Shown: piece after piece, positions 45,908-58,100 of the stretch
Layout of the letters: every line of letters begins with the position of its first letter
Position numbering within the stretch: the first letter of the stretch is position 1
Source: Folioceros fuciformis
Lineage: Eukaryota; Anthocerotophyta; Anthocerotopsida; Anthocerotales
NCBI GenBank assembly: GCA_049999805.1
Contig: JBNGIO010006246.1
Location: 107,812-171,811 of the forward strand
Length of the DNA stretch: 64,000 bases
Direction: 5' to 3'
Notes under the pieces: model-generated
What the model saw: the letters and a program-made list of their open reading frames with translations, nothing else
Database searches by the model: none
What the model was told of the DNA's origin: nothing
Program-made: the position numbers and the translations under genes

Positions 45908-47932
45908 CTAGTCACGGTACTTCATGGACTTGGCGTCAAAACCAGGCATATCAAACGAAGCTGCAAACTTCTCAACATCAGCCTTCAACGCAGCAATTTC
46001 TTGGTTGTTCTCTAATCCTCTGTTGAAATCCTTCAGGAGTTTACCGCGCTCCCTCTGGATGGCCAACGTGATGTCAACAGCCCTGGAAAGAAAAACGCCG
46101 ATCTGCTCAAAGTCAGCCTCCTTCAAACCTCTTGAGGTCATAGCAGGTGTGCCAATGCGAACTCCTCCTGGAGACAGCGCACTGCTATCTCCAAAAACTG
46201 CATTTTTGTTCAGTGTGATATGAGCCAGCTCACAAACTTTCTCCACCTTGTTCCCTGCCACGCGCACCTCGTGGGTCAGCAGTTATCAGGTACTCCCACT
46301 GATTCATGGTGCAGAAGTCATTCAAAGATCATCTTGATTGCTTTTGAGCATCCTACTAGTAAAGATAGTTCACGACGCAGCTCACCAGTGAGACCAAGGG
46401 GCCTGAGGTCCCAAAGAATCAGATGATTCTCTGTTCCGTTGGTAACTAGCTTGTAACCCTTCTTGATAAGGGCATCAGCCAGAGCAACGGCATTCGCACG
46501 AACCTGCTTCGCATAGGCCTTGAATCCAGGACTAGCAGCTTGCTTCAGGGCCACCGCTAGTGCCCCGATCTGGTGGTTATGAGGGCCACCCTGGAGAGAT
46601 GGGAAGACCGCAAAATTGATCTTGTCCTCATAGTCATAAACAGCATCCGCAGCCCGCCCCTTCATGGCTGTCTTAGGACCCTTCCTGAAAAAGATCATGC
46701 CAGCCCTCGGTCCCCGGAGACTCTTGTGTGTAGTGGTGGTCACCACGTCGCAGTACTCAAAAGGATTGGCAGCCTCCTGACAGGCAAGACGATGAATAAA
46801 ACAATGATCAGCGAAGCCGCCAATATAAAAAAACACCATCGCAAACAGAGCTCCGAGAAATCTAACTGTCAGAACCACAAGATGCCAGATGTGTAAGCTG
46901 AAACGGAAATGGGAGGGGAGAAGAAAAGAGCATACTTGGGCAGCGACAAGACCACTGATGTGGGCCATATCACACATGAGCAGTGCTCCGACTTTGTCAG
47001 CAATAGTCTTGAACTTGGCATAGTCCCAGTCCCTCGGGTAGGCACTTCCTCCGCAAATGATCAGCTTGGGCCTGAAGTCCAAGACTTTCTCCTCCAACTT
47101 CTCGAAGTCAATGTACCCAGTTTCAGAGCTCACCTTGTAAGGCAGACTTTCGAAGTAGATGGAAGTGGCGGATATCTTCTTCCCCGTGGACGCGTAATAA
47201 CCGTGAGTCAGATGGCCACCAGAAGGAAGATCCAAGCCCATGATGCGGTCGTGCGGGTTCAACAAGGCGGTGTACACCGCGAAATTGGCAGGAGAACCAG
47301 AGTAGGGCTGCACGTTCACCCCCCACCGCTCTGGATCCAGGCGGTAAGCCTCCNNNNNNNNNNNNNNNNNNNNNNNNNNNNNNNNNNNNNNNNNNNNNNN
47401 NNNNNNNNNNNNNNNNNNNNNNNNNNNNNNNNNNNNNNNNNNNNNNNNNNNNNCCGTAGTAGCGAGCACCAGGCAACCCCTCCGAGTACTTGTTGGTGAG
47501 CGTGGAGCCGAGAGCTTCCATCACGGCCTGCGAGGTGAAGTTTTCGGACGCGATCAGCTCAATGCCCTTGTACTGCCGCACCTTTTCCTTCTCGATCAGA
47601 TCAAAGATCTCCTCGTCCGCCTTCTGCAGCGGCGTAAGTCCCCACTCCTGAACCGACTCCATCGCGTCCTCTACACTGGGATCAGTTCCCTGTAAGTGCT
47701 TCTGCGCCAAAGCCCCGCGTCTGCCCAGATGCCTCGCACCAGGGCTACGATCTGGGCAGCAACCTCTACTGAAGGCACACAGAACGCTGTCTTCTGCAAG
47801 CGAGCGGGGCTTCTGATAAGATACAAACGCAGGGACAGCACAGACAGCCGAGGCTGGCACCTCGAGATCGCGGCGGCTTGCCGTAAAGGCAGCAGAAGAA
47901 TGAGCGACGGGAATTGCAGCCACGATCGCCAT
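45908..47932 (-). CDS. Serine hydroxymethyltransferase, probably organellar (plastid), multi-exon
   Basis: A PLP enzyme that interconverts serine and glycine with tetrahydrofolate. The minus-strand ATG at 47932 starts [20 protein letters not shown], a Ser/Ala/Arg-rich transit peptide of about 80 residues to AQKHLQ. The enzyme begins [55 protein letters not shown]. After a 100-N gap comes [20 protein letters not shown], then [24 protein letters not shown], the PLP-lysine motif [33 protein letters not shown] and [19 protein letters not shown]. The last exon has [32 protein letters not shown], and ends DAKSMKYRD with TAG at 45908-45910. The gap hides about 20 conserved residues after RYYG. The targeting signal suits plastid or mitochondrion. 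Confidence 0.93.
47354..47453. other. Assembly gap (100 N) inside SHMT
   Basis: It interrupts the coding region between GARYYG and [10 protein letters not shown]. In other SHMTs about 20 residues lie here, so the gap may also cover an intron or be a wrong size. Confidence 0.98.
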
Positions 47933-48694
47933 AACCACGACTCTGACTGCTGGCTGCCAGCCCTTGTCCCTGTCTCTCTCTCCACATCGTTCCTCTCTCT
48001 CTCCTCCTTTCCCTTGTTTACAATTTCCAGCAAAGTGAACTGCACATCATGTGGCTTACCTGAGGCTCCCTGATTGCATGGATGCCCACAGTCATATCGA
48101 CAGACATGCATCCATGGCTTGCCCTAGGGTTAGATGCATCTCATCTCTGCAGCCAACCTATGGCAACAATGCCCGAATCTAACAGTTGGCCTTCGAAGAC
48201 AAATTTTGCATTTTCTTTCTCGAGGCTCTGCCGTGTACGAGCCGGAAATTGCGCATGTCTGAATAGTTGAGAAAATCACAAGACCGATTGCCACATTTGC
48301 CAAATTGTCGCAACGCAAGAATGCTTTGTCTTGTTTCGACCTCCCGTCTACCAGGCCTCTGTACTACATGCGGATGCACGCCTGGTAGTGAAATTTCTTT
48401 GTTTGTGAAATATCTTGCAACGTTTTGGTACGTGCATGCTGTCTGAATTGCCAAAATCTGAGACTTGAACCCTACGGCCTCAGGCTGTGATGGCCAGGTG
48501 ACAACAGAGTTGAATTCCGAGATGAAGTAGCTGAGCTATCCATGTTGGAGCGTGTCGCCTCTTGCGTGCATTTAGTTGGCCAGTAGTCCGTATTGGTTAG
48601 GTCACGATGGACGTACTGCAAAGAGTGTCTACGGAAGTCTTGCGAGGTGGAGTTCGACTCAATCTGGTGCCTGGCACGGTGCCTACTTCTGTCT
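47933..48694. promoter_or_regulatory. Divergent upstream region of SHMT and RecX
   Basis: About 760 bp. Next to the SHMT ATG the minus strand is GA-rich (GAGAGAGAGG repeats at 47975-48006), typical of plant 5' UTR or GAGA-type promoters. A tRNA-like pair of boxes occurs at about 48458-48540 on the minus strand. RecX 5' UTR or an upstream exon may also lie here. Confidence 0.45.
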
Positions 48695-50305
48695 ATGGTA
48701 GCTAGCTCAGTGTGTACTGAGTTGTTTGCTGATTATCGCGGAGGTTGTCCCGAAAGGCTGACAGTTGTAAAATCTGAAGTGTCGATGTCAAACAGATTTG
48801 GGCGAGTTTGCTGTATGGCTTCGAAACCAGCAGGTCCGCTTCGGTATATGCCAAGTGGATATGCACAAGAAGAGAAGACCAATTCGGAGGCCCAGAAGTC
48901 GAGTAAAACAAGCACACCACATGTTGAGGGTTGTGTGGGATGCTCTTCGGACGTTCCTTTGGAAACAGAAGCTGACAGATGGGATGATGTAGGTATGATG
49001 ACGTGTCTACATTGTAAGATTGAGCTTTATGTTGAACGTCATGGAATTCTCATCTGGGAATGTTGCCTGAGTTCTCACTGGCTTTTGGCAAGCCCTGGGA
49101 GCTGTCAACAGCAGCAAGACCAGGAGACCCAAGGAAGGTACTGCAACGTCCTGCAGATTACAGAGGATGGATACGAAGCAAGGGAGGGAAGTACCAAAAG
49201 GAGCAGTTCTGAATCTGACTTACGCTAATGGAAGGAAGGTGGAGACTACATTGTTGGATGCTCTTGGCACCCTTGAAGCTGGCAACGACGAACAGTCCCA
49301 CACACCTGACAAAGGACTCGTCAGATCCAGCAGCACCTTGTTCAAGAGCGTCTCTGAGCATGTCGGGCTGGAGAACCTTGGATTTGAGCTGACAGGAGCA
49401 GCCCCAGTCAGACATGAAGAAATAGCAAGTGCAAAGGACTATGCTCTGTCCTTGCTTGCAGCAGCGTAAGCGTGTGTTTTCTCCCCGGTCTCACCGATCC
49501 TTACTGTGTGTGTCCATCTGTGCGTATCTGGATCTTACCAAAGCTTGCTGTTGCGTTGCATAGGCCTCAGCCTGTTGCAAATCTGCGAAGGAAACTGTCT
49601 AGTAGACATGTGTCTTCTCTGGTCATCGAAAAAATAATTCAGGACCTGCAGCGTGGGTAAGTCTGCAGAGCTGTTTCAAACCCATCTCCACGTGTACAAA
49701 CTCCATCCAGAATGTGGTGATAGCGCATGTCATGCTGTATGTTGCAACTTTGGAACACGTTCTCATTGCAAGTGCGTGCCATTCTTTACAGTGGTTTGCA
49801 GAGTGATCGTGAGTTTGCAGAATCATTTGCACGCTCAAGGTGGAGATCTTTGAGTTGGGGTCCCTCTCGCATCAAATATGTGCGTGCCCAAGGTCCCTCG
49901 GGTTCTTTCCCGTCTTGCTGTCGCATCCATGGTCAGTACTACCACTAGTCCTGTCGGCCTGAATCGGGTTAAACTTCTCAGGAACTGGAAAGGCGAGGAG
50001 TAGGGGCAGAAGACATCCAAGGTGCGATGAAGAAGGTATTCGAAAGTGCAAACGTTGAAGATGGACCAGGAGGAGATAACGAGGAGACGGAAGTTAGTAC
50101 CTGGGGCATGACCAGCCAGGCCAGAGATCATCTTTTGAAACAGGCTCAACGGCGGTGGCAAAAAGCTGGTCCAAGTGTAACACATGAGGCACGAAAACGG
50201 CGGATGGTTGGCTGGCTGCAGCGACGCGGGTATGGATGGCCGATCATTACTGATGTTATGAAATTTTGCGAAGAACATCAGCCTGAGGCGGAGTGGGATG
50301 AGTAA
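48695..50305 (+). CDS. RECX: RecX family protein, probably organelle-targeted, multi-exon
   Basis: RecX binds and inhibits RecA; plant RECX acts on organellar RECA. The first exon from ATG 48695 is Cys/Ser-rich (MVASSVCTELFADYRGGCPE), a possible transit peptide. The second exon, read in the frame of 49167, has VLNLTYANGRKVETTLLDAL and ends with RecX helix 1, KDYALSLLAAA. Then come PQPVANLRRKLSSRHVSSLV (RecX signature), SDREFAESFARSRWRSLSWG, PSRIKY, RRGVGAEDIQGAMKKVFESA, and a last part ARDHLLKQAQRRWQKAG, RRMVGWLQRRGYGWPIITDV ending EAEWDE with TAA at 50303-50305. Tandem three-helix modules match the family. The start codon and the exon 1/2 join (about 48989 to 49160) are uncertain. Confidence 0.83.
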
Positions 50306-50919
50306 GAGACTCCGGCTGTCCACTGTCCAGCTCTGTAGCGGACACCTGGCCTGTGTTGGCTTTGTGTCTTGACGAGCGACCTTGTGCTGCCTCATCAAGC
50401 GTCTCCTCAAGTGGCGGGCTTCAGGGTCGAGAGAGAATCCGGTGGATAAGCAACTCTGGTAAGAATTGGGGTTTAGGATAATGTGTGTCTAGGTCAAAAA
50501 AAAACTACAGACAGGTAGCTAGGTAGTATGTCTAGCTCGTGAAAACGCGTTCTTGGAAATATACGCGTTCCGTGCAGGAAGAAAAAGATGAGCTCGGCGC
50601 CGTGCCTGAGCGTGGTAGATCTCGGCATGGAGTCGGGGTGGCAAGAGGCAACTCCTGTCTCTGTACACGGTGGTAGCACCCCATCCTAGTAGGCTTTTAT
50701 TTCCTCGTTCTGTTAACAAAGACAAATCAGAATGGGTGGCAGTGGACTAGGTACCACCTCGAGTAGAGAAAGGCCGAAAGCCAACACAAAAGGAAGGCTT
50801 TCGAGGAGCATGAGAGCTTGGGAAGGCGAGCGACAGGTTGGGGCCCGGTCGTGAGTTGGAGTCGGGTGTGCACAATTCGTGGTGGGCTCGCTGGCTCCTC
50901 CAGCAGCTCCTTATGGGTG
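50306..50919. other. Region between RecX and VPS36
   Basis: 614 bp between two plus-strand genes, holding the RecX 3' UTR and VPS36 promoter. No exon recognised. Confidence 0.45.
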
Positions 50920-53182
50920 ATGGAGGGAGTGTGGGCTAAGGTGCTGCTGCCTGTGCAACTCACGGGAAGCGGCAGAGCAGTGTTGGGCACGTCGGAGGTG
51001 GAGTGCCAGCTGCTGCCGGCTGTGGATTTGCAATTGGAAGGGCTCGCGGATACTCGGGCGCTCAAATTAGGTACTCCCTCCCTCGCCTTGCTGTTGGTGG
51101 GCACTCTGATGAGCTGGGTTCTTAAGCAGATCCTTCATCTGGTGCAACTGGTGGCCTCCGGGTGCAGGAGTGGCCACGCTTACTACGCATCGCATTCTGT
51201 GGGTGGATGAGCAGTGCAAGCATGCAGGCGCAGTGCCTCTCGCTGCCGTCTCCCGCGTCTTCCCGCCCAAGAAGACCATCAAAAACATGTTTGCCACGCC
51301 GCGGCTGCGGCTGCAATTGTGGACCACGGCTGATGGCCGCCTCGCGCAGCCTGGGAAGAACCAGGGCGCGCTGGGATCGGTCGTTCTTGTTGTGATTTTC
51401 CGTGGATCGGCGTCCTTCGAGTCGTTCGTCCAGCTTTTGCAAGACAATATTCAGGTTTGTCGCCTGCCCGTTGTGGATGAACGATGCTGGGAATTCGGCT
51501 CTGTTTGTTGCTCCTGCTTCCTGTTCTTGGAGGCTTGTTTTTGCTCGGGTAGGAGGTTTAGATGATCGTGGCTCCGCCCATTCAACAGGCTCATGTGAAC
51601 ATGTTGACAGGCAAAGGCCTGGGAGGCAGACGTTCCCCCTGCACTGGGAAAGTCCCCTGTACTGCCAGCAGCAGTTGAATGTAGGTTTTCCCAACCCGGG
51701 TGTCTGCCTTTCTGCACCTGTTTCGATCGGTCGTGGCATGGTGTGCTGATTACTTGGCATTGGTCACAGCTAGAACGGATGGCTCTCCATCTACTTCCTT
51801 CCACCCGAGGCCTAGGGTGAATCCTCTCATGGCCGGCGTCTCAGGACTCTACCGCAAGGAAGAACAGCAACGGGAGGAGACGGATAAGAATTTGCAGGAG
51901 GCGTTTCTGGATTTGAACGCCCTAATGGTCAGGCAATGTTGATGCTTCCATGTGCCTCTCACAGTTTCTAAGCATTGCAGTGTCTGAAGTCGCTTGGAAT
52001 GGAGCAGGGCAAAGCCAAGGAAATGGTGCAGCTGGCTGAGAGGATGCGGGCAAAGCTGGCTGGGAGCACAGCCCAGCAACCTGGTCAGGACGACGAGGAT
52101 GTGGGTTCCAGGCAGGACATGCAGGATTTGTTACTCAGTGTTGGTATTGCCTCACCCGTGACCAAGGAGTCTGCGGGTGCCCTCTACCATCAGCAGCTGT
52201 CACGTCAGGTGCTTCTCTTGAGCTGTGCTAGCCGGCCCCAACTGCTCATCTGCTGCTGAAGGTGTGGCCACACATCTGATGGTCACGCACGCTAGAGCCC
52301 TCCTCTGTGCTTCATCTGCTGTACCTGACTATCCTGATGAGTCTCGGTGGGGTTTCTGCAGCTGGCAGATTTCATAAAGGAGCCTCTGCGGAGAGCAGGA
52401 GGAATGATTGCCATGGTAGATGCCTACTGCATCTTCAACCGCGCTCGTGGGACAGGTAGAGCTCTCTACTGGGACGCTGGACCTCTTTTCGCGCCGCCCT
52501 TTTGCTTCCAGAGTTCCTCAAATCTGTTTGTAATGCTGACAGAACTGATATCACCAGAAGACATGGTCCAGGCCTGCACCATCTGGGAAAAGTTCGATGT
52601 GTAAGACCTTCCTCTTAATGTCGGAGCTACAAATCTTTTGTGCGTGTTGTAATGCTCATCGGGTGTTACTGCCGTGCCCTCATACCTCTGCCCCCACGTA
52701 CACTCATCCCTTCTCCTCTTGTTGAAACAGGCCTGTTACGCTGCGACGATTTGACAGCGGAGTCATGGTCGTTCAGTCGAAGAACCAAAGTGATGACGAG
52801 GTGAGCCCAAACTCCATTGCATGCGGCGTGCTTCACTTGTTGCATCGTACTCGCTAAGGTTCAACCGTTGTGCAGTTTGTTGCAAAGCTGAGCGTCCTTG
52901 CCAAGAAACCAGAAGCCATGAGGATAGGGATTGGGCAGAGCGACGCAGCCCGTGCACTGGGTGTCGCCCCGGCTCTCGTCAAGGAGCACCTCCTTGTAGC
53001 TGAGAGCAGAGGTTAGTGTCAGTCCACTTTCGTTTCCTTCTATCCTACTTCGTTTCCTTCGTAGGTGTGCTCACCGTGCTGGCCTTGGCTCGGCAGGAAT
53101 TTTATGTCGCGATGATGGGCCAGAAGGTCTCAGATTTTTCTGGAATCTGTTTTCAGAACTGGATAATAGCATTATTATTTGA
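50920..53182 (+). CDS. VPS36: VPS36, ESCRT-II subunit with GLUE domain, multi-exon
   Basis: VPS36 binds ubiquitinated cargo and phosphoinositide at endosomes as part of ESCRT-II. ATG 50920 starts [20 protein letters not shown]. The GLUE domain continues [18 protein letters not shown], then [41 protein letters not shown] link with [20 protein letters not shown] leads to the winged-helix part: [98 protein letters not shown] and [14 protein letters not shown]. The tail is [20 protein letters not shown], then [17 protein letters not shown], stop TGA at 53180-53182. Some middle exon joins (51600-51780) are uncertain. Confidence 0.92.
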
Positions 53183-55105
53183 TCTGTGAATCTGTTGTGC
53201 CTAATTGTCTATCGCGCGACATTTTTGTCTCGTCTCTTAATTGTGGGAAATGAAGGGCTCATTTTGGACGATACAAGTAAATAAGCTCATTATAACGTGG
53301 CTCCAGTCCCCGTTTTGCGGAACCTCCCTGGTTTGCATACATACCCTAACAACGATGTCGGAACAACTAGTTGCGGGTTCTCTTTGGGGAACCTATTAAA
53401 CCAGTCCATGCTGAAGGTTGATTTCATACCTATAAATTGAATTTCACGGTACCATATGGTCCTTTACTCGCAACAAAGGTAGTATGTCGTCCTTTACTCA
53501 CAACGAAGGTAGCATATGGTTGTTGACGTGCTTACCAAAGCCTTTACAACAACCAAACATCAACAATATTTAGTTTCAATGAGAAAACCTATCTACCCTA
53601 AAGAGAGAGATGAATCATGATAAAGGCTAACCCCTTAAGCCTAATGACTATCAATAGCACCTAAAATGCAGTAGTTTAGAAGAAGAAAGGGTCTACCTCT
53701 AGAATTGTTGATGGCACCTCTCTTACTAATGTTGTAGTCCTATATATGACATTAGCCAATGCTCGCTATAAAGCAATGAAAACCCTATGTCGAAAGAACA
53801 CTGCAATACACCTACTACTTTTGAAACATTGTATAGTAATAGCCATGTTGTAGTAAGAATGTGTCAGGGGTAGCACCACAAAACAAGTGTGAGTATTTTG
53901 ATATCGCTAATATGTACATGCATGATAAGCCTAATGTGCAATGTAAGGCACATGTAGATGTGAATAGGAAGGGCCTTGTCGAAGCCAAGTTTAGTATTGA
54001 GGCTAACACAAATATCACCATGCTAAAACAAGTTGAGACATTATGCCCTTAATTTTAACTAAATAGAATTCTTTATGGAAATTCTCTATTTAGTAGTTGT
54101 CATGGATGAAGTTATAGTTGATTTACATAAAACTCCTATAGTCTATAGATTCTGACCTTTAAATAAAAGCATTCATTACACAAAAGTCTTCACTTAATAC
54201 TTGTACTAGAAGAAGTATAAGAAGCGTCCGGACTCTTCTTTGTTACTCACCTACCCATCCATACGGAGATGGAGACAGAGAGGTAACACACCTCAACATT
54301 GAGATGGACCGCATAGGGCACCATAATTCTAGATATAGTTAATGATATTGAGGCAAAAAAATTGGCTTTTAGAGAAAGCATGACATAAACCATGTGTTCT
54401 ATTGCAATAATTTTGCAAAGCTTCTTAACATCAAAAGAAAAAGACAAATTGAGGTTCAAGAGTTTGATTCTAATGAATCATACTCTTTTAGAAATGCTTG
54501 TGAAACTATACCTTTTCGATGTGGCTCATATACGGCACTACTTAAAGCAACAACCTTTGGATGTCCTTTCTTGTAGCTTAGCAATCTTAGCTCTCAGATC
54601 AATCCGCACTTTGTCAAAAGTTAATTTTTTGCACCATGCACAAGAAACGTAGAGACTATGAAAGACATATTTTAAAGAGCCATGTCACACCACTTCAAAA
54701 GAATCCTAAACTTGCACTTCAGCATTCCAAAGTCCCTTTCAACACACATCCTATTATTAGATTACACAAAATTATAATGCTAGCTTTGTTGAAAACCCAT
54801 TTTACTTCCATGAAAGGGAGTGAACATATATACCCTTTGCCAATACCTTGCATTTGTAAGTAAAGCATACTATCTAAGAACATCCTGCTCATACAATGAT
54901 AATCAAACAATCACCTCTAGCCAACCTACATAATACCATTTCTACACTCCACCCCAACCCTCCGTCAATCCCTAGTCCAACCCTGTAGATCACTACATCT
55001 TGTTGTTGGTATTCTTGAATAGAAAGGAAACTTCAAGTCCTTGGTGGACACCAAGCTACTTGGTATGAATAGCCAGCTCGCTATGCACTTTCCTCCTCCA
55101 GCTCT
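53183..55105. other. AT-rich gene-poor island
   Basis: About 1.9 kb, clearly AT-richer than the coding parts around it, with many stops in all frames. It holds a short tandem duplication (53454-53513) and a 9-bp inverted repeat (54058-54066 / 54086-54094). No transposase, reverse transcriptase or known exon recognised. It is probably old mobile DNA. Confidence 0.45.
53454..53513. repeat. Imperfect tandem duplication, unit about 31 bp
   Basis: CCTTTACTCGCAACAAAGGTAG and CCTTTACTCACAACGAAGGTAG (each shown in part) lie next to each other, each flanked by TATGGT or TATGTCGT. Probably a slippage product in the AT-rich island. Confidence 0.8.
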
Positions 55106-58100
55106 ATGTCTGGCGTCACAAGGATTGAGTTGAACATCGGCAAGCGTGGGGAGCCGGGCCTGCCGCACGCCCTGTACCAAGTGCTGGGCAGCAACCATTG
55201 TATCCAGACGCTGGTCACCAGCCCATTCGCTGTCATCCACTGCCTCCAAGGCTTGCGCCACCCAGACTGCACCCTCTCCGTACTTGACTTCAATGTGCTC
55301 CCATCGTATTATTCTGCTGATGAGGCCCATGTCAGTGAGTGTTGGCTGCGCCTTGCCCAACTGCTCCCTGGCTGGAAATCATTGCGTGCCCTGCGCTTGC
55401 CTGCCAAAGTCAACGCTTCTTGCAAGAAAGAGCTCATCAGAGCTTTGGAGGGCAACTCTTCTCTGACCAAGCTTGCCATTCGCGACTGGTCCGACGATCT
55501 CGACGATAGTCTCTTCAGAGACTTGATGCACTCCCTCCAACTCAACACCACGTTACGGGAGATCAACGTCAAGGGCACGAGATGGGAGAGGGAGGGAAAG
55601 GCCGCCATTATCAAAACGACCTTGGCACGCAATGTTACGCAAAGTGCATACAGGCCCTTGTTTCTGGATGGGCAAGTGCCCGTGAAGCCCAGGGCCGGGC
55701 GCCTCTTCCTGTGCGGTGCGCCCTTCGCAGGCAAGGCCACTGTCCGCACCTCCTTGATCCGCGCATGGAGACAGGAAGGCGCATCAAAGACCAAGCGCAT
55801 GCAGGATGCACTGTCTCGTACTCAGCGATCATGGAAGTCTTGGGGCACTGACACCAGGACGGAAGGCATTGAAATCGAGGTGCTGCGAATGACGATCATA
55901 TGCAAGTCATCATCTGGGATCTGGCTGGACAAGCTCACTACCGGGCTCTGCAAGACTACCTCTTTCCGACCTACAACCAAGCATGTGTCTTCGTCTTGGC
56001 CTTCAGCCCTTTTGATTCCCAAAGGCCTCATCAACTCCCACGGCAGGAGATGGTGCAGGACAAATTCAAAACGAGCTTGGCGTTCTGGCTCCGTTTCATC
56101 AACTCAAATTCTCGCAATGTGGGCTCAGCGTTACCCCAAATGCTTGTGGTGGCAACTCATGTGGATCAGATGGAGGCTTCTCAAGCTCGTGCATTACCGG
56201 ATATCCTGCAACCCATTCTGACACAGTTGGCCGCCGAGTTTAAGCATATTGTCACAATGCAGACAACAACACTCTTCTGCATGGACGCTCGATCTCCCAA
56301 GAGTGTGAAGCCTTTGCTGCACGCAGTCATGCAATCGTTTCGAGATTCATTTGAATCTGAACTCTTCTGGGTACCCGAGCTCTGCAACCGATTGAGTGCT
56401 GCCTTGACTGCCTGGGTATCTCAACATCCAGCTCAACCTCTTGTGAGGAAACGGCACCTTCAAACACTGTTTGACGAGGAGCTACGGCGTTTCCACAAAG
56501 CTGGTGGAGTTCCAGAGAAGGGGGTTCCACTGGAAGCCATTCTCGCCTATTTGAACGATGTAGGTAGCATCATCTGTTTTCAAGGCACAGAAATGGTGGT
56601 CATCAGTCCACACTGGATCAGTCATGGTTTTCTAGGGCAACTCATTCAGCTTCTTCGCAGACCAGATCGGGCGTCCACGAGTAGTTTGACACAAACGTCA
56701 GATGGATTTGTTGCCAGAAGTCACCTCCATTCCACCTTGGACAAGATCGTCAAAGGCACGCTCACGGAGGGGGTCGAACGGGAAGATCTGTTATCATTGA
56801 TGACTACTCTCAACTTATGCTACGAGGAAGATTCGACTCGACGTGTCGGATTCTTTGTTCCCCTCACCCTGAACTAAGGTGATGGTAAAACCCTTGATGG
56901 GAGACGACAGTTGACCTGGAAAGCTGATGATAAGGCCAGCATTTACAACTACCTCGGAAGAAGGTTGCAGTGCCGCGACACGACCAAGACGTTTCTTGGT
57001 CCAGGCTGTTTCCCGAGATTCCAAGTACGATAACCAACAACATATCAGAATTGGACTTTGTTTGATGGGTGGATGGGTGGCTCTGTGTGTCTTCAACCTG
57101 TTTCATGACGTTGTGGAGGTTTGCGCATTGCAGGTCTGCCTTCGGAAGCACTTGTTTGCCGGAAGCCATGCCTTGTCACTTCATCAATCTGATCAATATC
57201 GTATCGAACGCAACCTCATTGAGATCGTGTGCGATGGTATGGTTGTGTTCCTGGAAAGCAGTGGGGATATTGGAGAGGACACCGGAGACATCGGAGATCA
57301 TGTTGATATTCTGGTGAGGTCACTCAAGAGCAAAGATCAAACTTTCGAGCTTCTCAAAGAACATGTGATGGCAAAGTTGAGAGCATTTTGCTCTTCCCCT
57401 GAAGGCAGTCCGGGTGTCGAGCTTGTGGAAGGCATTATCAGGACCGAGTGCGTCGAAAACCTCACGCCCTGTATCTATCGGCAGGACCAGTCAGTGCGAA
57501 CGCAGACGTTGCTTGAGTGTGTTCTTGCAGATCCTGAAGATCCACCGGGGCAGATTTTCTCGTCGTTGGACCCAGCGGACTTCAGATGGCCGTGGCCAGC
57601 ATGTCCAGGAGCCGGTTTGGAGGGAGCCTTCGAGGGAGCTAAAGAGCTCTTAACTGATGGTGAAATGTTGAATGTCTTGCGCAAGCAACGAACAGGTCTC
57701 CTTCAAACCGTCTCCAACATCTATGCAGCTGCAGAGAATGAGATGCGCGCACGACAAGACGCCCACCTACCAGTTCAAACTTCTGGGAATTTCCGACGTA
57801 CGGTATTCGTCCCTGCAACAAGTCACTTGGAGACGTGGTTGGAAGCCATGATTAGAGATTTGAACGATCCGGTGGAAGCAATGGGAGTTCAGCGAAATGA
57901 GTTCAGCGATATGAAGACCAAGCTGGAAGAGGCTCTACAACGTTTAGTTTCCAAGATGGATGAGATTATGAATTTCTCAGCAGAGTTAGAGAGCAGTCAG
58001 ATACCCGGACGTCCCTACTTCACGACAGCAGACGTGGGTCAAGTACAGAAACTTATTGCACATGTGCGTCTGGGCAAAGCGGCTAAGCTCCACTTCATGT

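Noticed and set aside
56877-56923. A tiny intron that would remove the TAA stop in the Roco gene
   Set aside because: It would be under 50 bp, shorter than any other intron here, and the frame after the stop encodes conserved residues that it would delete.
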